Assembly: GCA_947652605.1 (NCBI GenBank)
Contig: OX393577.1
Span: forward strand, 71,200,108-71,264,107
Source: Elmis aenea
Lineage: Eukaryota > Arthropoda > Insecta > Coleoptera > Elmidae
Length of the DNA stretch: 64,000 nucleotides
Reading direction: 5' to 3'
The notes under the pieces were generated by a model. The model had not been told where the DNA came from. It was given only the letters and a program-made list of their open reading frames with translations, and made no database searches. Positions 1 through 12,374 of the stretch are shown in pieces (position 1 is the first letter of the stretch; each line of letters begins with the position of its first letter). Both the position numbers and the translations under genes were made by a program.

Positions 1-107
1 AAGCACCGCCGCTTGTATATACAAATTCATTCTAAAAATAGACTAAACTACTCTCTTCTTTCTTCCTTTTTTATTAACGGGCTTTTCTTCAATTCTATCA
101 AGCTTAC

Positions 108-3100
108 CTGATCTACCACAATCTGAACAGGAAACCAGTTCTTCAGAACCGCCTGTCTTCTTATTTTCTCTAGCATCTCCAAGGCAGAAATCGCAATATG
201 GACTTGGTGTAGGTTTATCTTTTGGCATGTCTGAAGCTGAAGGTGGCAAGTCAATATTTTTCTCAGGTAATAAAATCGGCATTGGCGGATCATCGATAGA
301 AAGAGGAAGTTGTTGATTAGGAAGATTTGGAGGTAAATTTGGTGGTGCTTGTGACTGAGGTGAAGCCTGAGCTTGTGAATTACCTGGCTGACGACCACGT
401 CTACCTGGTGTACCTGAAGAATAACCAAGTAAAAATTATTATAACTTTATCAAATTCCTCGTAAATTATTTTTAACGGCACGTAAATGTACCACAGAATT
501 AAAAACTATATTTAAAAGCATATTTCTCCTTCAATTTATGAAATAATTAATATGATATATTAACTAGTTTCCAAAAAATAAGCTGAAATAAACCAGACAG
601 ACTTTTAAAACAATTAGCTTAATGAACAAATTAAGTGTTTGGTACAACGATCAGTTTTATTTAATTTTTGATAAATGCAGCAGCATTTAATTTCTCTGTA
701 ATCAAATGAAAAAAGACAATAAACAAAGTTCTCATAAGAAAACTAAGAATCAATAACCTTACTGACATTAAAACTAGTTGTCAATTACGTTATTTAATTT
801 TATACCAAATGTTTATCAATTCCATATAATATCTCAATAATGCGTGTTCCCTATCTGCACAACGAGTGGTGACTTTATGCCGACAGAGTGAGATGAAAAT
901 ATATATCTCTCTCTTTCTAGGGTGTACTTGGTCAGTTGGAAGCAATTGTAGAAAATCAAATAAAACTAGGATTATTAACAAAACCTACACGAAAATTGTT
1001 GATGTTGTTACAAAACGTGATTTTTGCAAATTTAGCATGCAGACACCAGTGTTTAACAACCCGACGCCAATTATTACAAACCTTGGAACATAATTTTATA
1101 CATATTTATTAGAGTTTTTACAAATCGTGGATCATCAATGTCAAATGTCATATTCATAGACTGTCAAAAATGACGTGCCCACTACACGTACTTTTCACAA
1201 TCCGAAGTAAATTAGCTGTCTATGGTCCAATAGCCACATTAAAAAGAGAGGATGTATATCTGTACCGCACAGAACTCTGTACCGTTTCGTGTGTTACAAG
1301 AAATTGCAAATATTAGCAATATAGATAGTTATTATTATATATATGGTCAATTCACTTTAAATTAGTTTCAAAAGTTAAATCATCAGTAGTAAATACAGTG
1401 TAAAAAGAAGTTGTTACATCATGACAATTTACAATATAATTGGATTTTTTTTTTTTTTTTTAAATTTTTGTTACATCAAACACATCCATAAATAATTTAA
1501 CACAAACTCACTGTTTCCAACTTATTTTTACTAAAAAATTTACAACTACAATGAACAAAAGCCAATGCGTTTATGCTAAGTTAAGTCGACACTATTTACA
1601 GCCGTATTCATAGTCCTTCCTTGAGGAATAAGGATTCCTTATTCCTCGTTTCATAAATCTACCTTGACCGAACAAGGAACCTTATTGGCTTCCTTATCTC
1701 AAGGGAGGTTACGAGCTTCCTTGAGGCTGAGATTCGCAGCATCGCGCAGAATCTAACCAAACATAATTTAACATTTCAAGTGAATGATAGCTTTTTTTTA
1801 TTGAAAAAATTTAGTTTGGGCTGAAAGTAAATTTATTTGTTATTAAATTATTAAACACGAAAAGTGAAAGTGTTTTTTTTTTGTCCCAGGGGTTAACTGA
1901 TGAAACCACCGACTTTTTTCTCTATTTAAAGAAATATAAGAAATTACAAACGGATTTTTTATTGTACATTTTATGATATTTTAAGTCTTTACAGTTAATC
2001 CTAATCCTGCCGTCCCAAATTTACCAATTTGTAATAGATATGTCGTAGGCATAATGTAAAATTAGGCTTTTTATAAAACGCCTGGGCATTTTACAAAAAG
2101 CCGGCAAAACGAGCAAATTACAGTTTTCTCGCATTTTGACTAGACAGATTACAAAATGCCGGCAGAATGTAAGCGTCTGAACACATATCTCGTTATGCCT
2201 GCTTATTTTTTAGGCATTTTATAATCTGCCCAATGTAACATAGTCAAAATATGCGAACCGACGGGCAAGGAAAAAATTACTCATTTACAAGAGTTTTATG
2301 TGAAAAACTGTAGTACAACATACAAATAAAACATATAATCATCTGTAAATATAAAATTATCACTAATTCTTTAAAAACAACATATAAATAAAACATATAA
2401 TCATCTGTAAATATTAATTAATTAATTATTAGAATGTTTCATCGGCACGAACCATAAGTTTTAAGTTGCACGTTCAATCACTTCCCATATTTTGACTATG
2501 TTACATTCAATTTTATAACCAAATAATCTTGGAAATACGAAACAATACAATTTGTTGCTTGTTTTACTTGTAGCAAACATTTTTGAAAGCGCCCCATGAT
2601 ATCAGATTAGATTAGACCGGTCTATAACAAAATAGTGAGGTTATCTTTAGATTTAAAAAATCCGCCGATTTTCTGCACCGAACGCACAAGATCCAAAAAT
2701 CCCTAAAATATACCGTCCTCCAGCAAGGGAGACTCGAGGTCTATTTGTGAAACAAGGCAACCTTGAAGATTCAAGGAAGCCTTCATGAAGGCTTCCTCAA
2801 TCCTTAAGATAAGAAAGGACTATGAATACGGCTGTTAAAGAATTCCATTAACTTGTCTCACCATTGGCATTATCAAATATTATTTTTCAAGACTCTTGCA
2901 GAAGTATGTTCTACTTAATTTTCCAACGCACAAATTTGCCTTAGGTATTCCTCGAAGTTGGTAACAAAAAAAATTGTGAACCTCAAAACTTTTTAACGTA
3001 ACTTTTTAACACAACTAAATGTTACTTCCATCATTACAAAACAAATCGGAATGCACTAGTATGTGAGATTCTTAATATTGTGTATTTATAATAATATTAA

Positions 3101-6100
3101 TAATAATAATAATAATAATAGCTTAGTCAGAAAATTAGGTAAGAAGGCTTAAACAAGAAAGTGCAGCATCTACTTGTTCTCTACATGGCAATTCATTCTA
3201 CTATACATGCGTGCAAAACACACAAAAGAAAGTAAAAAGAATAAGGCAGTACCGGCCGTTGGCTGGTTCAAGAATGAAACATAGCTATCTTGGTAAACAT
3301 GTCCGTGGATGGGCCCTTGTACGGGCTGCTGTGTGGAGGACGCAGTTTCCCCCAACACGTTAATCGGGCCACCCGTTATTAAACCCCCACCACTCATTGC
3401 GGTATTGCTACCACCCATATTTGAAGCTGGAGCCGCGCCCATATTAAGAACGGGCGAGGCACCGGCAGCAGGCACACCAAGCTGAGCGGACGGGGTAGGG
3501 GCATTGCTCTCGCGAGAATTTTCATCACTAGCACCCTCTTTGTGCGAATGTCCATAGTGGTACGTCAGACCGGGACGCGTCTTGTAACGCGCACCACACA
3601 CTGAAATTTTTCAAAAATAATGCCAAATTGTTTTAGTGTACACGCTCAAACGCTTAGCAAAATGTTAGGGACTGGAACCGAATATCATAGAATATTAAAA
3701 TTAAATTTCGTCACCATCAAGTACACATTTACTTCATTACTGTTGTTTAAGGTATGAAATGCCTTCTTTAAGTTAGTGCTAGAGAAAGAAATTAAAGATT
3801 GGAAAAAGGTATGCTGAAGAACCAAAGCGCCAGTAAAGCGAACCCGAACCGAAATGTCAGCGAATCATTCCCAAACGATAATCGACAATTTTAAGATTTT
3901 TCCGGAACACCAGAATTTAAACTTACATAACCAGAAATAGTTATAACTTAGTTTCGGTTCGAGTCCCTGCCTAAATCATAAGAAAAAGCTGTACTAAGCA
4001 TCAAGCGTTAACTGTGTACCATGGACACTAGAAAACTACTAGAAACAAAATTTATTTACACATCAGTTATGTCATGCTCAGGCAAAGGTTTTTTTAGAAC
4101 TGCAAAAACCATTTTATGTACAAAATATTACATGTATGTATTTGTATTTATGTACAATATGATAAGGATAATAATACAAATGTAACTTAACTAGCAATAT
4201 AATTTAGACAAATTTCGCTAGACAACACTTCATTGAAATTGCTGATTGATATTAATCAGGCAATTATTTTATAATACCATATCAACACCCACCAGTCCTT
4301 TTAACATGTAGAAAGCTTATTACATAAAAAATGTCGAACTGCTCAAGAGAGGCAACACAAAACAATTGGCACAAGAAACAATTAAATAAATATACATGTA
4401 AAACATATATTTTATATATATTTTACATTAAAAGTGTCAACATTGTATTTTACTACATCTTCATACTTATTTTTGTTTAAAAACATACTGTGATACGCAA
4501 ATGTACATGCATTATTTGGATGTGTTACACGTAACTTTGATTCTAAATATTTCAATTATATATCATTAACATTAATGGGCTAATTTCAAACTACACAAAT
4601 TCTGCTGCCTAAATTATTAATTAACAGTATTTTCAATAACAATTGCATTATTATCCTTAACATCTCATATTATTTATTAGAAATCCATAGTACATCCTCA
4701 ACTTCATTTAACATGTTACTTTAAATTCATGTAGCTACTTAAATATAAATGCAAAATAAACTTACGTTCACAAGCAAATGGTTTGTCCGGATCACCAGGA
4801 GTCGGATCAAAATTATGCGCGGATGCCTTTTTGCGACCACGAGTACCACCTTTTCTTCGCCCTGGAGTGCTCGGAGAATCAGTACCACCTCGTCCCTAAA
4901 ATTTTAATTTAAAAATATCTAGTTTTATAACTCTTCAACTTCAATTATCATCATACTACACAAACCATATAAAAAGAAATAATATACAAAAATAGTCAAC
5001 TTGATATTCACTACACCAGTGTTTCCCAACCTGTGGTCGGTGATTCGTTGCCAATAAAAAAAAATTCATATTTAATTTAATTCCCAACCACTAAGCTCTT
5101 ACATGTGTAGTGGTGGTCTGCAACTCAAAAATGTGATTTGAAAATGTGGCCCTCTGCCGTGAAAAGTTTGGGAATCACTGCACTACACAATCATATAACT
5201 TACACGGCCAGCCCCTTTTCGTCGCTTGCTACGTTTACTATAGGATTCTTCATAATCTAGGTCTGAATCAGGATCAGGTTCATCATAAGCATCCATTTCC
5301 AACATGTCTTGTTCATCATAATACCACTCCTACAAACAAAAACGTTCATTTAAAAACAAATTAAATACTCTAATTGATCAGTTTATTACAAACATAAATA
5401 TGCATACTTTCGAAACTTCATCTTTTAACAACTGACTGTCTTTGCTATCTGTATCTTGCAATGCTGGATTTTCAACTTGAGAAATACTATGAATATCAAC
5501 ATCATCAAGCAATGAATCGGCTGCCCTTGCAAATGCTCTTGAATTCATAGTCAAGTACTGACGTCGCTTTTTTCTCCATCTAGCTCTTGGATAACTATAA
5601 ATCTGACCCTGATTTAAGCCAGGCATTCTATGTCTTTTATTCATATAAAGAGCAGAATGATTTTGGGCTACTCCTGTCTGACTGTCTAAAAACGGTAATC
5701 GCAATCGCCTTTCAATACACAGTCGAGTATTATAATTCGCTGAACTTTCAATTGCTTCTCTGTATACAGGATCGTTCAAAAAACTGGAAAAATAACTTGA
5801 TTTAAAACAAAACTGAAACCATTACAAAGCCACTGAACGAAAGCAGTGCCGGATTAAGCCTTAAAGTGGGCCCTAGACAAAATTTTGCCTTTGGGTCCCA
5901 CTTATAGAGGCTGTTGCAAATTTTGCGATTATTAAAAAAAGTTTGAATTAATATTAATTCAAACTTTTTCCGGGGTCAAATATCGGGGCAAACTGGAAGA
6001 GAAGGTGTCTCCGAGTAATTCACAACTGGCGCAAACGTAAGCACACAGAACATATGTAAGCATAATCGTATCCTCGTACAGTATGGGGTATCATCTTCTA

Positions 6101-6921
6101 TCTATATAGGTATATAAAAGAGCTTGTTTGTTTGTGTGTTTGTTCGCTATAGAATCCTAGGTCCGTTGACCGATCGGGACCAAATTTGGCACAGTTACTA
6201 TTTGGGACCTAACGAATTAAACGTCGTAAAAAGAACGGCCGGAAATGACCGGGAACGGCCGGAAACGTCCGCCGAGCGCGAGTAGTCTAATTGAACGTCT
6301 GAGAATGTCCGCCGGGAGCGAGCGCGGAGCGCGAGTAGTCTGTGATTGATAAAAGAGAATTGTAATCACCCGTGCAACGCCAGGTAAATCGCCTAGTTGA
6401 TTATAAAGATTTATATCTTTGCGGTATAAGGTACACTATACTTCAACGCTTACGTTTGCACCACTTGTAAATTACCCGGAGGCACCTTCTCTTCCAGTTT
6501 GCCCAAATGGGGCCCTAGACATTTGTCTTTTTTGTCTATTGGTTAATACGGCCCTGAACAAAAGCGTATTGATGTTTTCTTTCATGTATAATTTAAGCAG
6601 TTCAATTATCAGTGTTATGTAAGATAAAATAATAAATAATGAACATAACTTATGTTGTTAATTAGTTTAAATATCAACATTTACATGAAGCAAATCATAC
6701 AGTTTATTTATGAACTAAACTAAAACTATTATGTTTCTTATCTATGACTAAAACTGTCCGCTTAATAATGGAGGCTGCCATTTGTGATGGCCAGAGCGTC
6801 GAATTTGTTAAGCCACCTCTGTACTGCGGTACTTGCTGAGACAATAAAAACTGAAAAAAATTTACCTTTCAATTTTTTCTAAATTAGATGTGTTTAAGGA
6901 TGGTAATAAAACTGCAGCCAT
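108..6921 (-). CDS. d4: d4/DPF family zinc-finger protein (Requiem-like), 3' end outside window
   Basis: Chromatin reader of the d4/DPF family, in animals a subunit of BAF-type SWI/SNF remodellers. Six coding exons on the minus strand: 6921-6866, 5783-5408, 5329-5204, 4895-4766, 3600-3253 and 413-108, all with GT-AG borders and matching phases. The protein starts MAAVLLPSL and carries the Requiem_N block ([20 protein letters not shown]), an acidic stretch, a basic [11 protein letters not shown] stretch, and one C2H2 finger across the exon 4/5 junction ([20 protein letters not shown], then SH). Exon 6 starts the first PHD finger ([17 protein letters not shown], then CSDCGRSG) and stops at a donor at position 107. 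The rest of the double PHD must lie beyond the left edge. The 2.8 kb intron before exon 6 holds a transposon. The start is in a small first exon that resembles the vertebrate DPF start (MAAV). Family call is sure; the symbol follows the fly gene. Confidence 0.93.
1599..2834. mobile_element. PIF/Harbinger-like non-autonomous element in d4 intron
   Basis: About 1.24 kb flanked by inverted termini: CAGCCGTATTCATAGTCCTT at the left and its near-exact reverse complement ending AATACGGCTG at the right. The trinucleotide TTA flanks both sides (1596-1598 and 2835-2837), the target duplication typical of PIF/Harbinger. No open transposase is visible. Its right third (about 2460-2700) is related to the inner part of the GGTGCGTTCGGGACG elements at 34.4, 56.1 and 60.8 kb, including a CCGGTCTA..AACAAAATAGTGAGGTTA stretch. 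Confidence 0.75.
3089..3120. repeat. (AAT)n microsatellite
   Basis: Short run of ATA/AAT triplets in the last large intron of d4. Confidence 0.9.
5017..5180. mobile_element. hAT MITE, 164 bp, 8-bp TSD
   Basis: Starts CAGTGTTTCCCAACC and ends TTTGGGAATCACTG. Exact 8-bp duplication CACTACAC on both sides (5009-5016, 5181-5188). Typical non-autonomous hAT element, lying in a d4 intron close to the exon ending at 5204. Confidence 0.9.
5844..6556. mobile_element. hAT-like element with nested Helitron
   Basis: Termini CAGTGCCGGATTAAGCC and GGTTAATACGGCCCTG. Flanks AACGAAAG and AACAAAAG agree at 7 of 8 bases, as expected for an aged hAT duplication. The inner arms are inverted copies (GGCAAACTGGAAGAGAAGG near 5982 and its complement near 6487). 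A Helitron is inserted in the middle. It lies in the first intron of d4. Confidence 0.75.
6101..6396 (+). mobile_element. mini-Helitron (nested)
   Basis: Starts TCTATATAGG, ends GCCTAG, and sits between A (6100) and T (6397), as Helitrons do. The 5' part (TAAAAGAGCTTGTTTGTTTG, then CGCTATAGAATCCTAGGTCC) is shared with a second copy at 29.9 kb. A CCCGTGCAACGCC motif precedes the 3' end. No Rep/helicase coding. Confidence 0.7.
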
Positions 6922-7455
6922 CGCTAAGGCACTACAAACAATTTTTTAATAGACACAGGAACCCCATCCTCAGCGTCACACCCTTTATTGTTATCGTGAT
7001 GGTCTCGGAATTGTTCGGTACTTTCACCAAACGCGGTAAAATCAAATTAACACGAAATAAATCATCTGTTAAAATAAAAGAGACTAGAACCAAATTAAAA
7101 ACACTTCTAGTGCAACAACTATATTTTATCCTGTTGGAATCATAGAAGGTTGGAATCAGGCACGCAGCAGATACACATCTGCTAATATGGGCATTAAATA
7201 ATACATTACCAAGCTTACTTTAATTTACATGCTTAACATTAGAACCATCAAGTATTTTTTGTTTTGCTAAAAATAAAACGTCAATTGCATAAATTGTCAC
7301 TTTTTGAAAAAAAAACTATTTTGAACCTTTCTAAATTTATTAGATTTTTTTGTGGCGGGAATAATTCAAACTATTACCATCACAACCAAAACTTTCTTCC
7401 GCTTAAAAGCATGATGGATGGTAGTGATATAAGAAAATCGTGCAAAGTAAAATAA
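6922..7455. promoter_or_regulatory. shared upstream region of d4 and Tom20
   Basis: 534 bp separate the divergent start codons of d4 (minus) and Tom20 (plus). No other gene is seen here, so it must hold both promoters and 5' UTRs. I see no convincing core-promoter motif. The role is inferred from layout only. Confidence 0.4.
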
Positions 7456-7971
7456 ATGGCAATGGTTTTACCGAAAACAGCTTTCGGAATTGCTGCAGGG
7501 GTATGTGGAACATTATTATTGGGCTATTGTATATATTTCGACCGTCAAAGACATAAAGATCCAGATTTTAAAAAAAAGTTGCGAGAGCGTAAGTAACGAA
7601 ACAAAAATAACGATGAATAAATAATCCTTTTTATCTATTTCTTAATAGGACGTCGTGCTAGAAAAGAAACAGCGTCGTCAGGACGACAAGCAGCAGCCAA
7701 TTTTCCTGATATGAAAGATCATGAAGCCGTGCAGCGATTTTTCTTGCAAGAAGTACAACTAGGTGAAGAACTTCTAGCTGCTGGCGACCTTGAAAATGGC
7801 GTAGACCATTTAGCAAATGCAGTTGCTGTATGTGGACAACCTAATGAACTTCTTCAGGTTCTACAACAAACACTACAACCTCAAATATTCCACATGTTAG
7901 TTTCACGACTACCTGCTGTAGCACCACGTGTTTTAAGGCAGGATAGGATGCAAGAGGAAGATGTAGAATAG
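7456..7971 (+). CDS. Tom20: Mitochondrial import receptor subunit Tom20
   Basis: Outer-membrane receptor that binds presequences and passes preproteins to the TOM channel. Two exons, 7456-7588 and 7649-7971 (phase 1), give 151 residues, close to the animal length of about 145-150. An N-terminal membrane anchor (residues about 6-25, FGIAAGVCGTLLLGYCIYF) is followed by a basic RQRHKDPDFKKKLRERRRAR stretch. Then comes the TPR-like receptor core (GEELLAAGDLENGVDHLANA, then VCGQPNELLQVLQQTLQP) and the conserved acidic tail EEDVE. The start is the first ATG in frame. This is the conserved member of a tandem triplet; two diverged copies follow on the same strand. Confidence 0.96.
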
Positions 7972-8511
7972 CAGCGATTGGATATAGCTAGTCTCATTTT
8001 TTAGATCGTTTCATATAGTTATGTTTCATCTTATTGTTGTAAAATACTTGTAACAGCAATATATTCTGTTAACAATTTGTATGTAATTTTGTTCACTTGT
8101 ATCATACTCAGCACTTTTTAAGATTGTTCATGAAATGCCTGATTATTACCTTCCGTTAATATTATTCTGTTCGAAATGTACATTTTTTCGGTTTGTCGAG
8201 AGATTACCAATAGTGATTTACTATCACGATTTGTAAATGTGATTATTTATTGTCCTTGGCCAAGTTGTCTATTTTAACATAAATATTTGCAGCGAACGGG
8301 CATGATCTTTATTATATGTAAAAAAGTGTTATTCTTAAATAATAATTTGAGAATTGCATTTTGTAGAACAATTAGTAACTCAGTCATAGCGATGCTCACA
8401 AAAACTGAGTGCTACTTGAAAAATCTAGAAGACTGCTTAAAACAAAGTTAACACAAGTTATTAAAATTCTGTGATACATCAAAATTACGTTGTGAAACAC
8501 TATATTTTTAA

Positions 8512-8980
8512 ATGGTTTTAAAAAACATTATTTTTGCAACTGCTGCCATTTGCAGCTCAGCATTAGTTGCATTTTGTGGCTTTACTATTTACAATCAATG
8601 TAAAATTCAAAAGAATTCTAAATGTCGGAGACAATTTTGTGAAAGTGAGTCGACACTCATAATTGCCAATAATTTCCTCCATAATTATTTTATTTTTAGA
8701 ACGATTTTTATGTATACTTCGGGAAGTCATAGAGAAAACTACAAGTCTAGAAAATGTTTACACAATAAAAACACCTTCTATTTGTAAGAAGTATTTTACA
8801 CAGCAAATAGAAACAGCTAATATGCACCTAAACTCGGGATGCATTGATAAAGCTGTTGAACACATATTGAAGGCAATGTCAGTTTGTTCAAGACCATTGA
8901 CATTAGTTGAATGTCTCACCCAGAGTTTACCGTACGAAGTATCTCGAAAACTGTTGGAACGATTAATTTCTCTAGTGTAA
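8512..8980 (+). CDS. Diverged Tom20 paralogue (copy 2)
   Basis: Exons 8512-8644 and 8700-8980 encode 137 residues. The 133-nt first exon and its phase-1 intron match Tom20 just upstream, which is strong evidence of tandem duplication. The anchor is kept (residues about 5-27, IIFATAAICSSALVAFCGF), followed by a short basic part. The TPR-like core is recognisable but strongly changed (CIDKAVEHILKAMSVCSRPL, then ECLTQSLPYEVSRKLLERL). The C-terminal acidic DVE tail is missing: the protein ends ERLISLV. No frame damage is seen. Insects are known to have extra, often testis-biased, Tom20 copies (tomboy20 in Drosophila); a similar role here is inference. Confidence 0.8.
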
Positions 8981-9421
8981 ACTTCATAAAAATTCAATAG
9001 TATTGTTTTTTTGGTGATTGTGATCTACTAGTATCTTATTACGAAATTTATACAATACAAGATGAAATACTTAGTTTGCTTAGAAGTAAGAACTAGATGA
9101 CAACATTTCAAAGCAGCTGAAATCATAAATTTGATGTAACACATTGAATATAATACTGAACTTTTTTAAGACCTCTGTGCAATCATATAATACATAAAAA
9201 TCATGTTTTTTAAACTGGTTTTACTCTTTTTTTAAACAGTGTATGTTTTCAAACTATAAATAAAAATGTACTTATGATATGCGTGTAAACAGCTTCTGCA
9301 ACTAATAAGAATTTGCATAACAGTTTATAATGAAATACTTTTAAAAATTATATTTGCCAAAGTGACACTGACAGTAGTACTGCATAAATTATTTTAATTT
9401 TTGACAAAGTTACAAGCATAT

Positions 9422-9927
9422 ATGTACGAAGAAACAACTTTCTTACATTCTGTGTTGCTCGGGGGGATAATTGGTGTCAGTTGCTATTTGTACTACCACC
9501 AAAAACTACAGACCAAAAAAACTAGAACCAAAAGCCATAAAAGTACTTTTTATTGCATAGATGTTGCTCTTAAATAACAACATTATTTTTAGGAAATGTC
9601 ACGAGTATAATTAAATTGTACCACACGGTGGAAAAGTTAGAACTGCCCAAATTAAAGAATCAAAACACTTGTAATAAACAGTTTGTAGCAATTACCATGT
9701 CCAAGGCTGCTTCTCTAATGGAAGCTGGAGAAAATGAAAAGGGTTTAGATAATTTAATACAGGCCGTACTAGTTTCAACCAAACCTATGCAGTTCCTACG
9801 ATGTCTGTCATTATCACTAAACCATGATGATTTTAGTTTATTACTAGAAAAATTGCCATTGGAAATTGAGGTAACAGACGATGGGTTTTTTGAATGTCCA
9901 GGTTTAAACAAAATCGATGAGGATTAA
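9422..9927 (+). CDS. Diverged Tom20 paralogue (copy 3)
   Basis: Exons 9422-9542 and 9593-9927 encode 151 residues, again with a phase-1 intron after the anchor exon. The N terminus has a hydrophobic segment (SVLLGGIIGVSCYLYY, residues about 10-25) and a basic KTKK/RTKSHKR-like region. The core aligns with Tom20 (AASLMEAGENEKGLDNLIQA, then FLRCLSLSLNHDDFSLLLEK). The tail is different and acidic (GLNKIDED). It lies 441 bp after copy 2 in the same orientation. Copies 2 and 3 share little with each other outside the core. The intact frames argue for two working genes, not pseudogenes. Expression is unknown. Confidence 0.78.
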
Positions 9928-10433
9928 ATAAATTATATTTGCACTAAAATGTGTTAAAAACTAATTATACTATGAGCAACAATGTGTCAGTAAAAGAAAT
10001 GAATTTTTTTTATTTTTAACAACTTCGACAATGGACAACTCAGTATGCACTTTGTTTATTTAAAGCTCATTCAAACAAATAACCGTACATAAGTTTTAAT
10101 GCTTTACAACAGCACCAATCAAAACGCATTTGAACAGATGAGGAATGATTATTGAAAAAATAATACTATACAAATTGTATTTAATTTAAATAACTTCTAA
10201 TGTACATTCATATGTCAATGGATTTTAGCTAATACTTTCCTCATTATCCCAAAACTTCAATCAAAAACAGAAAAATAAACAAACTTAAAGGAAAATTTAT
10301 AAAGTACAAGAAAGATGTACAGTTTAAAAATGAAGCTTTATTAAATATTCAAATACTTATATAAATAAACACCCTAATTGTGGTGTGTGAGTAGTAAGAC
10401 ATAGACAGACAGTCAAATGAAGCAGGACAGGGG
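9928..10433. other. Intergenic, convergent 3' ends of Tom20 copy 3 and cofilin
   Basis: About 500 bp without a gene. It must hold both 3' UTRs. A TTTATT (minus-strand AATAAA) near 10336 could serve the cofilin gene. Nothing else recognised. Confidence 0.5.
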
Positions 10434-12374
10434 TTACTGACGATCGGTTGCACGCAATTTTTCTTCCACCGCTTCTTCACTTGCTTCAGATAAATCTGTG
10501 GCTTGAATGTACTTTTGTACGCCTACCAATGACTTCTTCAGTGCATCAAATGAGCTGAAAATAAAATAAATCTCGATTACATACTATTTAAAAAAATACC
10601 ACCACACTAGTAACATGTTTTTTTGACAGTTTGTGCATTTCCAGTTACTATTAAGGTAAGAATAAGCTACAGTTATGGGTCATCTCACTCACCTGGAATA
10701 CAACATCTTCTTTTTTACTTTGGCAGTGTCGGGGCACCAAGACATAAGGAACAGCTTTTGTTTCTTTGACGACTCTGAAGTGCCTTGGCACTGATGCATA
10801 TATTCAAAATCGTAAAGACCATAGCGGCATTCTCCAGCTCCACCAACTTGTAAGTTGGCTAAGAACTGCGAATATTCTTCGTCTCGAGCTCCAACTACTT
10901 CTACATCGATTTGCTTTTCATCTTTAATAAAAAAAATAACGTAACGATGCTTCTTGTCTTTTTTAATTTCTTCATACGTTGTTTTGCAAGCGTCAGATAC
11001 CGTCACACCAGACGCCTGAAAAAAAATTAACACAATTAAATCAGCTGATCTTAACACCTGAATATCTAAAACATATACATTTCACAGCAAACTGTTCAGA
11101 TATGTTAAATATGCTGCTCATAACGACAAATACAATTTATTTGCAAAGCAAACACTCTCGCACAGTATTCTTGCAAGCAAATATAAAAAAACTTAAGTCA
11201 TTAGTTACAATTACCTGTTAATACAAGCATTAATAAAGTGAAAATGATAAAAACACCATAATACTCATAAAACATAGTGGTTTAAATCATACCATGAAAA
11301 TGTAATCAGTCAATCAGTCGAATCGGTATGATATTAATACAAGATGTGTCAATAAGATAAGCATTTAAGGCAATACTATAAGTTATGCGAATTAAATACT
11401 TCAATATTCACAAAAATTTATCACAAACAACAACTACCATTAAATCAGTAAAATATCGTACACTCGAACACATTAAAAAAATTCAGTAAATACATCATCT
11501 GCGTATAATTGGGTATAAATTATTTTACACCGAACCATATCCTATAAAGGTGCTATTGTAATAGCTCTAAAATAATGACTAAAGTTAATTGATTTAAAAA
11601 AATTGAAACCGTTGACAAATAGAATATGAAACAAAAACATGTACACGTGGATTAATTAACTAGCCCTCACAATATGACCTCGTTATGATGTTAACAAGTT
11701 TCTGCAAACTCTTCAAGTAACAAAATTGTGTTTCAAAAATTGGGGGACGCAACTACATGTGCAATTTTCTCTCCAAATTTGGACAAACGTTTTAGAATGT
11801 ACCTTTATTTTAAGAATATTTGTCATAACTTATCAAGATATTAAGTTATATTACGTAATAAAATACCTAACGATATTAATTGCATTAATCCCAACTTTAT
11901 TTAGAAGATATCGAATGTCATACAACCATATTAATACACGCAATATTTAGTTGATCAAAAAGACCTGTAAATTTCAGTTTACTCTAAGTGTGACCTGCAA
12001 TGCGTTGTTAATTTTTAATTGGGAACAAATATAAAATGATTCGTAATAAACGATTAACAATTAAAAAGCGGCAACATTTAAATAAAGCTAACGTATGCAG
12101 TTAACACCCTCTTGTAGAGTTGGGCGAGGCTACATGAGTCACCTATTTTTAAAATAAGTTTTCATGTTATTTTCATTAAAGCTGTTACATTACGGCATTA
12201 CTGCAGGATCTTAGAGGCGAAATAGTTTTAAAAACAGTATGAAGCAACAATTATTTAGAACAAAAATTAGGACATGGCGGCCGGCTCTTGAAATGTGTCA
12301 AGCTTGACCAACTTGAAGAACATGCGTTACTTACTTTGACAGCCCTATATTGTAATATAAAACAAACTTACCAT
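10434..12374 (-). CDS. tsr: Cofilin/ADF (twinstar)
   Basis: Actin-depolymerising factor that severs and recycles actin filaments in the cytoplasm. Coding exons 12374-12372 (ATG only), 11015-10693 and 10554-10434 give 148 residues, the length of fly Twinstar. The intron directly after the ATG codon is also typical of this family. The protein reads M-ASGVTVSDACKTTYEEIKK, with the regulatory serine at position 3, the KKHRYVIFFI stretch and the long-helix segment PDTAKVKKKMLYSSSFDALK that binds actin. One ADF-H domain fills the protein. Intron 1 is 1.36 kb and shows no element I recognise. Confidence 0.96.
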
